A program made the position numbers and the translations under genes. The notes beneath the pieces were generated by a model. That model saw only the letters and a program-made list of their open reading frames with translations. It had not been told where the DNA came from and made no database searches. DNA of 64,000 nucleotides from Novosphingobium fluoreni (GTDB lineage: Bacteria > Pseudomonadota > Alphaproteobacteria > Sphingomonadales > Sphingomonadaceae), in the NCBI RefSeq assembly GCF_014196615.1, contig NZ_JACIDY010000003.1, positions 370,640-434,639 of the forward strand, read 5' to 3'. Below are positions 52,951-63,816 of the stretch, one piece after another (positions within the stretch are counted from its first letter, which is position 1; each line of letters opens with the position of its first letter).

Positions 52951-53434
52951 GCTGCCGTGCGTCCGGTTTGCGAGCTCTTGCGAGCTCCACTGACCGCAAT
53001 GAAGCAACACTGTTTGCCGGCGAAACCCTTGCGTAGATATAGGCGCCGGCTGGTTCATCGAGCTCACGTGCTCGTGGCCGTGACCAACCATACGAGGCTG
53101 GCGCAAGAGGAGATATTTGGTACTGCTCGAGACTACATCCGGCGATCTTGTCCGCATTCCCGATAATCGTGTCTTCGGCCCGTCTGGCGGTATCTGGTTA
53201 ATCCATCAAGCGCGCGCGATTTGTCCGCGAACCGACCTAGATTCATTGAAGGCCACTTCACTCTTGACTACACAGTCAGCATCGCCATGCATCAGATTAT
53301 TGGTCGATTAGCTATCGATGACTCGTCAATATTACGACGTTTTTTATTCGCCATCGTTCGGCCCGTGGCGCTGTGGGATGTAATTTTCGAAAACCTCTGG
53401 ATTGCTAATTTGACGGCGCTACTTGATTTCAAAT
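52951..53434. other. Gene-poor remnant region after the integrase
   Basis: 484 bp of lower G+C sequence with only short open frames that match nothing I know. Probably leftover or scrambled cargo of the integrated element. No hairpins with T-runs seen. Confidence 0.5.
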
Positions 53435-54193
53435 TTAATCAGGGCGGTTGATAATAAGGCGGCGATACTCGCTTTCGGCGCTGCCATAGGTTGCCCCGCT
53501 CAGTTCCACGAGCTTACTCCGGTCCAGGACGATGATCTTGCCTCGGGTGGTGAGAACGGCCCGCTCGTCCATCAGACGCCGCAGCGCATCCGTGACGCTC
53601 GATCTTCGAACGCCCAGCATCAGCCGGAACTCCTCGTGCGTCATGGCGATTTCATCGGTCTGGACGCGATCGTGGTACAGCAGGATCCATCGCGCCATGC
53701 GCCGCTCGACGGTGTGGGCCAGCGACGAGATGATCGTGCGGCTCATCTGGATCATGAAAACATTGGTGAAACGCAGCAACGTCGCCTGCAAGCTTGCGCT
53801 AGTGCTCACGGCTTGCAGAAGGGCCGGCGCGGGCAAGCGCCACGCCTCGGCCTCTTCCGCCCGCATGACGACATCATGGGGCCACAAGCGGCTGCCCAGG
53901 AGCAACGGCCAGCCCACGAAGCCTTCCTGCCCGACCAATCCGATTGCGAAGCGATGCTCTTGATCCAGCGAATCTAGGATACCTGCCACCGCGCCTTCGA
54001 AAAAGCAGATGCTTTCGATCGAGTCACCGGTCCGCGCGATGACCTCGCCCACTTCGATCCTGACCGATTCCAGATGAGGCTGCAGCAGCGCAAAATCCTG
54101 TGCCGACAAATTTTGTAGCAGGAAGTTGTTCGTCTGACTCACACGGCGATCGGGCCTCTGGGCCGAGGAGAGTGCGAGGACATCGTCATCCAT
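53435..54193 (-). CDS. Crp/Fnr-family transcriptional regulator
   Basis: 252 residues. A cNMP-type beta-barrel (~25-135, VEVGEVIARTGD-like and ICFFEGAVAGI), a long dimer helix, and a C-terminal winged HTH (THEEFRLMLGVRRSSVTDALRRL, ~180-205). Cys residues for an Fnr-type iron-sulfur cluster are absent, and the cAMP-binding RxS residues are not evident, so the signal is unknown. ATG at 54193 with AAAGG upstream. Divergent from the esterase gene across 122 bp, a common layout for a local regulator. Confidence 0.85.
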   Translation of the reverse strand: MDDDVLALSSAQRPDRRVSQTNNFLLQNLSAQDFALLQPHLESVRIEVGEVIARTGDSIESICFFEGAVAGILDSLDQEHRFAIGLVGQEGFVGWPLLLGSRLWPHDVVMRAEEAEAWRLPAPALLQAVSTSASLQATLLRFTNVFMIQMSRTIISSLAHTVERRMARWILLYHDRVQTDEIAMTHEEFRLMLGVRRSSVTDALRRLMDERAVLTTRGKIIVLDRSKLVELSGATYGSAESEYRRLIINRPD

Positions 54194-54315
54194 GATGCCA
54201 GCCTTTAGTCTTTTCGCCGCCACATTGAGGCAACTGATTCAAATTATGCCCGGTACCGTACCGAAACCGACCGCCGATCCGAATGTTGCTTAGATCAAAG
54301 CAACAGGAGTTTCCC

Positions 54316-55440
54316 TTGACCCGATCCCTCAAGCACGCGCTCTTCGGCGGCGCGACGGCGTTGGCCGTTGCATTGTCAATCGCAAGCACGGCGTCCGCCC
54401 AGTCGGCACCCTCGACCAACGCCCCGCCGCCGCCGCCCCCAGCGGTCAACACCCGGCCCCCCAAAGCCGCGCCAGACATGCAGATGGTGCTGGACGCCCT
54501 CGCCGGACTGGGCGGCAAGCCGATCGAGACGCTCACCCCGGCCGAAGCGCGGTTGCAGCCGTCCGCAGCAGACGGGGCGAAGGCGGTAATGGCGAAGAAG
54601 GGCATGTCGACCGCGCCCGATCCGGCGGTGACAACGCAGGATGTGCCTTACGGCAGCGACCCCAAGCAGTTCGCACGGATCTACAAGCCGGCGGCCGCGC
54701 GTGCCGGCGGCGCTCCGATGCCGGTGATCGTGTACTATCATGGCGGTGGCTGGGTGATCGCGGATGTGGATACGTACGACGCCGCCCCTCGCGCAATGTC
54801 CAAGGCACTGAACGCGGTCGTCGTCTCGGTCGAATATCGCCACGCGCCCGAGTTCAAGTTCCCCGCGCAGCACGAAGACGCCGCAGCGGCCTATAGCTGG
54901 ACCCTGCAGAACGCGGCCAGCTGGGGCGGTGACCCTGCCAGAATCGCGCTTGCGGGCGAAAGCGCCGGCGGCAACCTGGCGGTCGCCACCGCGATCTACG
55001 CACGCGACAACGGGCTGACCGCGCCCGTCCACGTCGTATCGGTCTACCCCATCGCGAACAGCAGCATGACCCTGCCCTCTCGCAGGGACTCGGCGAACGC
55101 CAAGCCGCTGAACGGCGCGATGCTGAACTGGTTCGGCAACTACTACATGAAGACCAAGACGGACGCGCAGGATCCGCGCCTTAACTTGGTAGCCGCCAAC
55201 CTGCGTGGATTGCCGCCCACTACCATCATCAATGCCCAGATCGATCCCCTGCGGTCCGATGGCGAGACCCTGGCTGCGGCCATGCGCGCGGCCGGCGACA
55301 AGGTGGAGCAGCGCACCTTCCCCGGCGTGACGCACGAGTTCTTTGGAATGGCCAAGGTGGTGCGCGGGGCCAAGGACGCGAACGATCTGGCCGTCACCAG
55401 GCTTAAGGCCGCCTTTGCCGCGGCGCCCAAAAAGCGCTGA
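54316..55440 (+). CDS. Secreted alpha/beta hydrolase (HSL-type esterase)
   Basis: 374 residues. A signal peptide (~1-28, ASA cleavage) and Pro-rich linker precede a hormone-sensitive-lipase domain: HGGGW (142-146) for the oxyanion hole, GESAGG (Ser216), an Asp near the C-terminus and VTHEFFG with the His. The TTG at 54316 has AGGAG 6 nt upstream, better than the in-frame ATG at 54283. Likely acetyl-ester or aryl-ester hydrolase in the periplasm. First gene of the accessory cluster. Confidence 0.85.
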   Translation: MTRSLKHALFGGATALAVALSIASTASAQSAPSTNAPPPPPPAVNTRPPKAAPDMQMVLDALAGLGGKPIETLTPAEARLQPSAADGAKAVMAKKGMSTAPDPAVTTQDVPYGSDPKQFARIYKPAAARAGGAPMPVIVYYHGGGWVIADVDTYDAAPRAMSKALNAVVVSVEYRHAPEFKFPAQHEDAAAAYSWTLQNAASWGGDPARIALAGESAGGNLAVATAIYARDNGLTAPVHVVSVYPIANSSMTLPSRRDSANAKPLNGAMLNWFGNYYMKTKTDAQDPRLNLVAANLRGLPPTTIINAQIDPLRSDGETLAAAMRAAGDKVEQRTFPGVTHEFFGMAKVVRGAKDANDLAVTRLKAAFAAAPKKR

Positions 55441-55497
55441 TGCCGACGAGTGGGGGGGATCGTTCCTCTCCACCACCACCCATGCCGTGAGGATACC

Positions 55498-56580
55498 ATG
55501 CCCCAAGCTCCTGTTATGTACCAACCCGGCGTCGAACAAGTCCAAGCGGGCGAACGCGAGACCATCGGCGAAATCTGCACCGCCTTCGACACGATCCTGG
55601 AAACCACCACGCAGGATTATGGCCACGCCGTCCGCTCGGTGCATGCCAAGTCGCACGGCGTGCTGGATGGAGAGCTAACGATCGATAGCGGGCTCCCGCC
55701 GGAACTCGCACAGGGGCTCTTTGCGCAGGCCGGCACGCACAAGGTGCTGATCCGCATGTCGACGAACGCTGGCGACATCCTGCCAGATGCCGTCAGCCTG
55801 CCACGTGGCCTGGCGATGAAGGTGCTGGCCGTGGTCGGAGAGCGCCTCCCCGGCTCGGACGGGACCGCGCAAGACTTCGTGATGGTGAATGGCACCGTCT
55901 TCCAGGCCAAGACCGCGGAGCAATTCCTGGGTAATCTGAAACTGCTCGCCAAGACCACCGACAAGCTGGAAAGCACCAAGAAAGTCGTTTCAGCCGTGCT
56001 GCGTGGGGTACGCGGCGCATTGGAGACGGTCGGCATCGAAAGTGCCGCGATCAACTCCATCGGTGGAGCACCGAACGTCGAGCCTTTGGGCGAGACCTAT
56101 TACAGCGTCACGCCGTTCCGGTTCGGCGAGTACATCGCCAAGTTCAGCCTTGCGCCACTGGCGCCGTCCATGACCGCGCTTACTGGCCGGATCATCGATA
56201 TCGACGGTCGCGACAACGCGATCCGGGATGAAGTGCGCCGCGAGATGCGCAGCACGGGCGCCGAATGGGAGTTTCGCGTCCAGCTGTGCCGCGATCTGGA
56301 ACGCCAACCGATCGAGGATCCGACCGTCGAGTGGGATGAAGAGGAAGCACCGTTCCAACGCGTCGGCATCGTGCGTGCAGCGATCCAGGATAGCTGGGAT
56401 CCGACGCTCGTCCGGCGGATCAACGAAGAGATCCGCTTCAGCGTCTGGACCGGGCTCGCCGCGCATCAGCCGCTCGGCAACATCAACCGGGCCCGAAATG
56501 AGCCCTACCGCCACTCCGCGGACTTTCGCGCCCGGGTGAACGGCTGCCCCTATCATGAGCCCACCCAAGCCCAGGGCTGA
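55498..56580 (+). CDS. Catalase-family protein 1
   Basis: A 360-residue heme-catalase core protein, much shorter than the ~480-residue monofunctional catalases. The distal His is in RSVHAKSHG (His49) and the proximal RxxxY motif (Arg333-Asn-Glu-Pro-Tyr337) is present. It belongs to the short catalase-like group, which includes allene-oxide-synthase-like proteins and peroxidases, so true catalase activity is not assured. ATG at 55498 with GAGG upstream. It is paralogous to the protein at 58436. Confidence 0.82.
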   Translation: MPQAPVMYQPGVEQVQAGERETIGEICTAFDTILETTTQDYGHAVRSVHAKSHGVLDGELTIDSGLPPELAQGLFAQAGTHKVLIRMSTNAGDILPDAVSLPRGLAMKVLAVVGERLPGSDGTAQDFVMVNGTVFQAKTAEQFLGNLKLLAKTTDKLESTKKVVSAVLRGVRGALETVGIESAAINSIGGAPNVEPLGETYYSVTPFRFGEYIAKFSLAPLAPSMTALTGRIIDIDGRDNAIRDEVRREMRSTGAEWEFRVQLCRDLERQPIEDPTVEWDEEEAPFQRVGIVRAAIQDSWDPTLVRRINEEIRFSVWTGLAAHQPLGNINRARNEPYRHSADFRARVNGCPYHEPTQAQG

Positions 56581-56752
56581 CGGCCTTACCAATGATACGA
56601 CCATGATCAAAGCCATCGGCCACGCCGCCAAGCCACGTCCCCCGCGCGAAAATCCCCGGGCGCTGCCGACGGTGCTGTCGCAATCGTAGCGGGCCGTTGG
56701 AGCGGTTTATGATCGACGAGCACCTTGATACCCCTTCATCGCCGCGAGGATC

Positions 56753-57209
56753 GTGTTCGGCGTGGTGGTCGGCCTGATCGCGGGCGCGTCCTTCGCGATG
56801 GATCGCCTCCAGGCGGCGGTTGCCGCGCTGTCGTCTTCTGACGATGAAGACGAGGATAGCGAACCGGCAACAGAGCAGGGCGGCGACGGGTGCCGAGGTT
56901 CCGGACGCCGACAAGCCCCTGGCGGGTCAGGCCGTCCACTATGCCCCCGGGCTTGGACTGGGAGCCGCCTATGCCGTTGCGGCCAAGTTCCGGCCAGCAG
57001 TCACGACCGGTTACGGCGGCGCCTTCGGCATCGCTGCGGCGACCCTGCTCGACGAGGCAGCGGTGTCTGCGGTTGGTCTTGGTAAGGCACCATGGAAGGC
57101 GGATCTGAAAACCACGATCTACGGCTATGCCTCTCATCTTGTCTTCGGCGGCGCGGCCGGGCTTGTGCGGCGGCAGGCGCGCGCAATTCTTTTTCGCAGG
57201 TCAAACTGA
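56753..57209 (+). pseudogene. DUF1440-like membrane protein broken by a frameshift
   Basis: The GTG start at 56753 encodes VVVGLIAGASFAMDRLQAAV, then an acidic stretch to ~56877. The rest of the family (VHYAPGLGLGAAYAV, GYGGAFGIAAATLLDEAAV, YASHLVFGGAAGLVRR) reads in a different frame to 57209. Deleting one G from the GGG at 56878-56880 would join the two as ...TEQAATGAEV..., so a single-base insertion explains the break. It may be a real mutation, a sequencing slip or slippage-dependent expression. Confidence 0.7.
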
Positions 57210-57302
57210 TCTGCCGACAACTCTTTGCAATCCAAGGAGTTATGCAACCGTCACGACCAGATGCCTCAGACGATCGAACCATTGAACCAAGAGAGGATGC
57301 CC

Positions 57303-58406
57303 ATGACCAAGAGCGCCCTGCTGGCCGGTTTCGCCAGCCTCGCCGCGCTTTGCGCCACCGCCGCCTCCGCCCAGCGTGCCGCCTCGCCGCTAACCCAGGT
57401 GGCGCAGTTCGAACACCAGGCGACAGGCGTGGCGGTAGCGGCCGACGGTCGCCGCTTCGTCAACTTCCCGCGCTGGACCGACGACGCGCCGATCTCGGTC
57501 GCCGAGGTGATGAAGGACGGCTCGTTGCGCCCCTACCCTGACGCCAACTGGAACGCCTGGAGCAACGCCAAGGCGAATGAGCTGCCGGTGGGAAACCACT
57601 TCGTGTGCGTCCAGTCGATCGTGCCGGACGGCCAGGGCAACTTGTGGGTCGTCGATCCCGGAGCGCCCGGCAACGAAAAGATCCTACCCGGCGCGCCCAA
57701 GCTGGTGAAGATCGACCTCAAGACCAACCAAGTCACCAAGATCATCCCCGTGCCGGAGGATGTCGCGCTGCAAGGGACATACCTCAACGACATCCGCTTC
57801 TCGCCCGATGGCAAGATGGGCTACATCACCGACAGCGGGACGCGCGGAGCGATCATAGTCGTCGATCTGGACAGTGGCGAGAGCTGGCGCGCGCTTGACG
57901 GGCATTTCTCGACACAAGTCGACAAGACGGTCGCCGTCGCCCTTGACGGCCAGCCGCTGCGCCGGCCCGACGGGCGCCAGCCGATGTTCGCCGCCGACGG
58001 CATTGCGATCAGCAAGGACGGGCAGACGCTCTACTATCAAGCGCTGACCGGCAAGACGCTCTACTCCATCGACACCCGGCTGCTGGCCCGCGACGTCGAG
58101 GATGCCCAGCGCCGGTCCTCCGTGGCGACGGTCGCGCAGAGCCAGGTCGCCGATGGCTTATGGATGAGCAAGGCGGGCGTGCTCTACGTCACCTCGCCCA
58201 CCGACTACTCGATCAAGCGGCTACGCGGCAGCTTGCTGGAGACGGTGCTGACCGACCCACGGCTGCGCTGGCCCGATACCTTCGCGGAAGGGCCGGACGG
58301 AAAGATCTACGTCACCGCCAGCCACATCCAGGACACCATGTGGTTCAAGCCTGGAGCGCCGCCGTCGATCCGCACGGAACTGTTCTCCTTCGCGGCCGCG
58401 CGCTGA
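57303..58406 (+). CDS. Secreted royal-jelly/dopachrome-tautomerase-like protein
   Basis: 367 residues. A signal peptide ends at ASAQ (~24). The body is a six-bladed propeller of the major-royal-jelly/yellow type: GRRFVNFPRW, SIVPDGQGNLWVVDPG, GTYLNDIRFSPDGKMGYITDSG and RWPDTFAEGPDGKIYVTAS repeats. Bacterial members are called L-dopachrome-tautomerase-related, or gluconolactonase-like; activity unknown. ATG at 57303 with AGAGG 7 nt upstream; an ATG two codons earlier is less likely. It lies between the two catalase genes. Confidence 0.82.
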   Translation: MTKSALLAGFASLAALCATAASAQRAASPLTQVAQFEHQATGVAVAADGRRFVNFPRWTDDAPISVAEVMKDGSLRPYPDANWNAWSNAKANELPVGNHFVCVQSIVPDGQGNLWVVDPGAPGNEKILPGAPKLVKIDLKTNQVTKIIPVPEDVALQGTYLNDIRFSPDGKMGYITDSGTRGAIIVVDLDSGESWRALDGHFSTQVDKTVAVALDGQPLRRPDGRQPMFAADGIAISKDGQTLYYQALTGKTLYSIDTRLLARDVEDAQRRSSVATVAQSQVADGLWMSKAGVLYVTSPTDYSIKRLRGSLLETVLTDPRLRWPDTFAEGPDGKIYVTASHIQDTMWFKPGAPPSIRTELFSFAAAR

Positions 58407-58435
58407 TCCCTGCACTTACATGCGAGACGCGACCC

Positions 58436-59518
58436 ATGACTTACTTGCACTACAGCCCCGACATCGAACAGCCTGACGAGGACGAGCAGGCGACGATCGA
58501 CGGCATCATCCAGGGCATGACCCAGCAGTCCGAGATGGTCGAAAAGCGCGAGCACCACGCCGTGCGCGCCAGCCACGCCAAGAGCACCGCTTGTGCCATC
58601 GGCACGCTGACGATCCCGGACGACCTTCCGCCCGAACTGGCGCAGGGCCTGTTCGCACGTAGCGGCAGCTACGATGTCGCGGTCCGGTTCGCGCAAGGTC
58701 CCGGCGAGACGCTGGGCGACCGCGTCTCGACCCACCGCGGCATGTCGATCAAGGTGTTCGGCGTCGAGGGCGAGAAGCTACCCGGCCATGACGCCGATAA
58801 GCAGGACTTCGTGCTGGCGACCGGGCCGACTTTCCCCTCCGGCACCGCCAAGGGGTTCCTGCGCGACGGCACGGTGATCGGCAAGGCGACCGGCTTGCCC
58901 GAGACCGCTAAGAGCTCGGTGTCTAGTCTGGCGCGCAACCTCAACAAAGTGCTCGGCACCGTGGCATCGCCGAGCGCGTTGGCGGACTTCTTCGGTCATC
59001 CGTTCAGCCATCCGCTGGGCGACAGCTACTTCAGCCAGGCGCCGCTGCGCTGGGGCGACTACGTGGCCAAAGTCGCCGCGTTCCCCGCCTCGACCTACCA
59101 GGATGGCCTGCGCAACTGGCAGCTCGATCCCCATCAAGACGAAGACGGGTTCCGCCACGCCGCGGTGGCGTTCTTCGATGAACATGACGTCGTCTTCGAA
59201 CTGCGCGTGCAACTCTGGGCCAATGCCAAGACCCAGCCGATAGAGGACGCCTCGGTCGAGTGGCCGGCGCAGGACAGCCAGTACCGCACCGTCGCCACCA
59301 TCCGTCTCCCACGCCAGCAGGCCTACTCGCCAGAGCGGGTGCGCTACTTCGACGAAGTCATGACCTTCCGCCCGGCGCATAGCCTGGCAGCGCATCGCCC
59401 GCTTGGATCGGTGATGCGCGCAAGGTTGCAGGTCTACCAGGTACTCAGCACCTTTCGCCACCGAGAGAATGGCGTGGTCGAAGCCAATACTGCTCGCATC
59501 GAGGACATTCCTGCATGA
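58436..59518 (+). CDS. Catalase-family protein 2
   Basis: 360 residues, the same length as the protein at 55498 but clearly diverged. Distal His47 (VRASHAKS) and proximal Arg330-Leu-Gln-Val-Tyr334 are kept. A GDSYFSQAPLRWGDYVAKV segment in the middle corresponds to the catalase barrel. No signal peptide. It starts 29 nt after the propeller gene and its stop overlaps paoA by 4 nt, so it is cotranscribed with the aldehyde oxidoreductase, consistent with removing its peroxide (inference). Confidence 0.85.
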   Translation: MTYLHYSPDIEQPDEDEQATIDGIIQGMTQQSEMVEKREHHAVRASHAKSTACAIGTLTIPDDLPPELAQGLFARSGSYDVAVRFAQGPGETLGDRVSTHRGMSIKVFGVEGEKLPGHDADKQDFVLATGPTFPSGTAKGFLRDGTVIGKATGLPETAKSSVSSLARNLNKVLGTVASPSALADFFGHPFSHPLGDSYFSQAPLRWGDYVAKVAAFPASTYQDGLRNWQLDPHQDEDGFRHAAVAFFDEHDVVFELRVQLWANAKTQPIEDASVEWPAQDSQYRTVATIRLPRQQAYSPERVRYFDEVMTFRPAHSLAAHRPLGSVMRARLQVYQVLSTFRHRENGVVEANTARIEDIPA

Positions 59519-60044
59519 ACGAAGCCGTCACTCTCGATCGCGCCTCTGGTGCCCGCGTCGCCTCCGAACCCATTGGGAGCATTCCGCTGGCGTTCACGCT
59601 GAATGGCGAAGCGCGGCACCTTCATGTCTCGCCGTGGACCACCTTGCTGGACCTGCTGCGCGACACGCTCGACCTCACCGGCAGCAAGAAGGGCTGCGAC
59701 CACGGCCAGTGCGGCGCCTGCACCGTACTGATCGATGGGAAGCGGATGAACTCGTGCCTGAAGCTTGCGGTCACGCTCGACGGGCACGATGTAACGACGA
59801 TCGAGGGGCTGGGTCAGCCCGGCGACCTTCACCCGCTGCAAGCCGCCTTCATCGAGCATGACGCATTTCAATGCGGTTATTGCACGCCTGGCCAGATCTG
59901 CTCGGCGCAAGGCCTTATCAACGAAGGTCATGCGAAAAACCGCGAGGATGTGCGCGAGCAGATGAGCGGCAACCTTTGCCGCTGCGGCGCTTATCCTAAT
60001 ATTGCCGACGCCGTGCTCGAGGTGCTGGGGACGGAGAAGAGCGA

Positions 60045-60048
<4 letters not shown>
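59515..60048 (+). CDS. paoA: Aldehyde oxidoreductase, 2Fe-2S subunit
   Basis: 177 residues. The first cluster uses CDHGQCGAC with a later Cys (NSC), and the second uses CGYCTPGQ and CRCG, the xanthine-oxidase-family 2Fe-2S pair. E. coli PaoA carries a Tat signal; here the N-terminus has no twin-Arg motif, so the complex is probably cytoplasmic. Overlaps the previous and next genes by 4 nt. Confidence 0.93.
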
Positions 60049-61061
<1,013 letters not shown>

Positions 61062-61072
61062 GGAACAGACCC

Positions 61073-63325
61073 ATGAACGCATCCACCAAGATCGGCATCG
61101 GCACCCCCCTGTCGCGGGTCGACGGCGTCGACAAGGTCACTGGCGCGGCGCCCTATGCCGCCGAGTACAATGTCGCCAATCTGCTTTATGGCGTCACCGT
61201 GTCGAGCCGCATCGCAAAGGGCAAGATCACGGCCATCGACGAAGCGGCCGCGCGCGCGGTTCCCGGAGTGGTCGACATCCTCAGCCACGCCAACCGGCCC
61301 AAGCAAGCCTGGCTCGACCGCAGCTGGAAGGACGAGCTGTCGATCCCGGGTGAGCCGTTCAAGGCCTTCCACGATGCCCAGATCCTGTTCGCCGGCCAAC
61401 CCATCGCGGTTGTGGTCGCCGAGACGTTCGAGGCCGCGCGCTTCGCCGCCAGCCTCCTCGAGGTCACCTACGAGGGAGAGGCGCACAACATCGACTTCGA
61501 AGCTTCGCTGGCCGAGAAGTTCCTTCCCAAGCCCGGCAGCCGGCGCAACAACTATCACCCGCCCAAGAGCCGCGGCGATGCGCAGGCCGCCTTCAACGAA
61601 GCCGCGGTGAGCCACGAAGCGACCTATCACCTTGCGCCCGAACACCACAACCCGATGGAGATGCACGCCACCACCGTCGAGTGGCACGGCGACGGCAAGG
61701 TCACCGTCTACGATAAGAACCAGGGCAGCCAAGGCGTGCAGGCCTATCTCGCCAGCGCGTTCGGCCTGGGCAAAAAGAACGTGCGCGTGGTCAATGCTTA
61801 TGTCGGCGGTGGATTCGGCTCGGGTCTGCGCCCGCAATGGCAGGTACAGGTCGCGACGATGGCGACGATCCACCTCGAGCGCTCGGTGCGCGTGGTTATG
61901 ACCCGCGCGCAGATGTTCACGCATGGATATCGTCCAGAGTGCACCTACACCGTCAAGCTGGGCGCAGAGCACACCGGCAAGCTGACGTCGATCATGGGCG
62001 ATGCCACCACCTCGACCTCACGGTTCGAGAACAACATGGAGGACATCGTCACCTGGGGCATGATGAACTACGCCAGCCCCAACATACATGGCGAGTACGC
62101 GATCGCCCCGCGCGACACCTACACCTCGGCGGACATGCGCGCCCCCGGCGCGGCGACCGGGATGACCCTGTTCGAGATTGCGATCGACGAAATGGCCTAC
62201 AAGGCGAAGGTCGATCCGCTTGAATTCCGGCTGATCAACTACTCCGAAGTGGACGGCATGAACCAGACGCCGTTCACCTCAAAGGCCCTGCGCGAAGCCT
62301 ATCGTGAGGGCGCGGAACGCTTCGACTGGGACCAGCGCAGCCCCGAACCGCGCTCGATGAAGGAAGGTCGGGAGCTGATCGGCTGGGGCGTGGCAACCGG
62401 CATGTGGGATGCGCAGTTCTCCAAGACGTCCGCCTCGGCCAAGTTGAACGCCAACGGTCACCTCGAAGTCGCCTGCGCCACCTCCGACATCGGCACCGGA
62501 ACCTACACGGTCATGGTCCAGGTCGCCGCCGACACGCTGGGCGTCGCCCCCGAGCAGATCACCGCCAAGCTTGGCGACAGCGACTTGCCGACCGCGCCTG
62601 TCGAAGGCGGCTCCTGGGGCGCAGCGTCCACCGGCGCGGCGGTGCAGTTGGCGTGCGAGACCATCGCCAAGAAGCTGTTCAAGGCCGCCGGCAAGATGGA
62701 TAGCAAACCGCTGGGTGATGCCAAGTTCGAGGATGTCGAGTTTGTCGAAGGCACGATCCGGCGCAAGGATGCGGGCGGCCAGCCGTTGGCGCTGACCGAG
62801 GTGATGCGCGCCTCCGAATTCACCGTGATCGAAGCGGAGGAAACCGCCTCTCCGGGCATTGGCGGCATGATCTCGATGGCGCAGAAGTCGCGCAATACCC
62901 ACAGCGCGATCTTCTGCGAAGTGCGCGTCGACGAGGAGCTGAACCAGGTCCGCGTCACCCGCATCGTCAACGCCGTCGCCGCCGGGCGCATCATCAATCC
63001 CAAGACCGCGCGCAGCCAGATCCTGGGTGGGGTGACGATGGGCATCGGCATGGCCCTGCACGAAGAGACCTTCGCCGACGCGCGGCTAGGCCGATGGATG
63101 AACCACAGCTTCGCCGAGTATCACATCCCCGCGCAGGCCGACATTCACGACATCGAGGTCATCTTCGTCGACGAGCCCGATGCCGAAGTCACTCCGCTGG
63201 GCGTCAAAGGCCTTGGCGAGATCGGTATCGTGGGAACGGCTGCCGCCGTCGCAAACGCCATCTATCACGCAACGGGAACGCGCGTGCGCTCACTTCCCAT
63301 CACCATCGACAAGCTGATGGGATGA
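61073..63325 (+). CDS. paoC: Aldehyde oxidoreductase, molybdenum cofactor subunit
   Basis: 750 residues. The Moco-binding GVGG-like YVGGGFGSGLRPQ, the RAPGAATGM stretch, GSWGAASTGAAVQ and the C-terminal VKGLGEIGIVG with the catalytic Glu are those of the PaoC/xanthine-oxidase group. It oxidises aldehydes to carboxylic acids. The ATG at 61073 has AGGAA 8 nt upstream. The maturation partner PaoD/XdhC is not in the window, so it must be encoded elsewhere. Confidence 0.94.
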   Translation: MNASTKIGIGTPLSRVDGVDKVTGAAPYAAEYNVANLLYGVTVSSRIAKGKITAIDEAAARAVPGVVDILSHANRPKQAWLDRSWKDELSIPGEPFKAFHDAQILFAGQPIAVVVAETFEAARFAASLLEVTYEGEAHNIDFEASLAEKFLPKPGSRRNNYHPPKSRGDAQAAFNEAAVSHEATYHLAPEHHNPMEMHATTVEWHGDGKVTVYDKNQGSQGVQAYLASAFGLGKKNVRVVNAYVGGGFGSGLRPQWQVQVATMATIHLERSVRVVMTRAQMFTHGYRPECTYTVKLGAEHTGKLTSIMGDATTSTSRFENNMEDIVTWGMMNYASPNIHGEYAIAPRDTYTSADMRAPGAATGMTLFEIAIDEMAYKAKVDPLEFRLINYSEVDGMNQTPFTSKALREAYREGAERFDWDQRSPEPRSMKEGRELIGWGVATGMWDAQFSKTSASAKLNANGHLEVACATSDIGTGTYTVMVQVAADTLGVAPEQITAKLGDSDLPTAPVEGGSWGAASTGAAVQLACETIAKKLFKAAGKMDSKPLGDAKFEDVEFVEGTIRRKDAGGQPLALTEVMRASEFTVIEAEETASPGIGGMISMAQKSRNTHSAIFCEVRVDEELNQVRVTRIVNAVAAGRIINPKTARSQILGGVTMGIGMALHEETFADARLGRWMNHSFAEYHIPAQADIHDIEVIFVDEPDAEVTPLGVKGLGEIGIVGTAAAVANAIYHATGTRVRSLPITIDKLMG

Positions 63326-63740
63326 AAGTGTTAGCATACTGACTTTTGTTCTGTAAGTTACGCAATAGCATATTGGCCTCTTCTGAAAGCGATATTCACG
63401 AGCGGCCAAGAAATCAAGCGGCAGAAGAGGAATCGACTTTGGCCTTTCTCCCTATGTACAGAAGTGATTTGGATCGGCCTCTGTGCCCCGGTACCCGCGC
63501 CGATACCCTCCAACCGTCCGCTGCAAATATTTGAGCCCTCACAGCCCCCCGTATCTCTGAGACGACAAGCGATTCGAATAACAAGTTGCACTAGACGAGA
63601 GCTGTTTTACCCCAGCCCGCGCGCCAAGTCGTGATCAGGTTTTTTCATCCGAGCGGACTACCGAAAAAGAGCGTCGAGCGAACCGAAAGCTATGCGTCAT
63701 CCACGAATCACGTGTGATGTCCTACGACCGGGTGTGGGAG
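63326..63740. other. A/T-richer spacer after paoC, no gene recognised
   Basis: About 415 bp of mixed composition between paoC and the insertion sequence. The short frames do not look real. No clear terminator after paoC is visible. Confidence 0.5.
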
Positions 63741-63784
63741 ATTGTGTTGAAAAAGTCGGGCTTGCACTTGGGGTAAGGGTCTGA

Positions 63785-63804
63785 TTCAGCATTAGGATGC
63801 TGAA
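63785..63804. promoter_or_regulatory. Perfect hairpin before the transposase gene
   Basis: TTCAGCAT (63785-63792), loop TAGG, ATGCTGAA (63797-63804), 12 nt before the transposase ATG, overlapping its ribosome site GAAGGA. In read-through transcripts such a hairpin can hide the ribosome site and limit impinging transcription. Confidence 0.5.
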
Positions 63805-63816
63805 GGATGGCAAGCC

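Noticed and set aside
53117..53451. Short frames after the integrase relic as small genes
   Set aside because: They lack homology and ribosome sites and overlap each other in different frames.
54376..55656. Minus-strand frame of 426 codons opposite the esterase
   Set aside because: Antisense shadow; the plus strand has signal peptide, HGGGW and GESAGG motifs.
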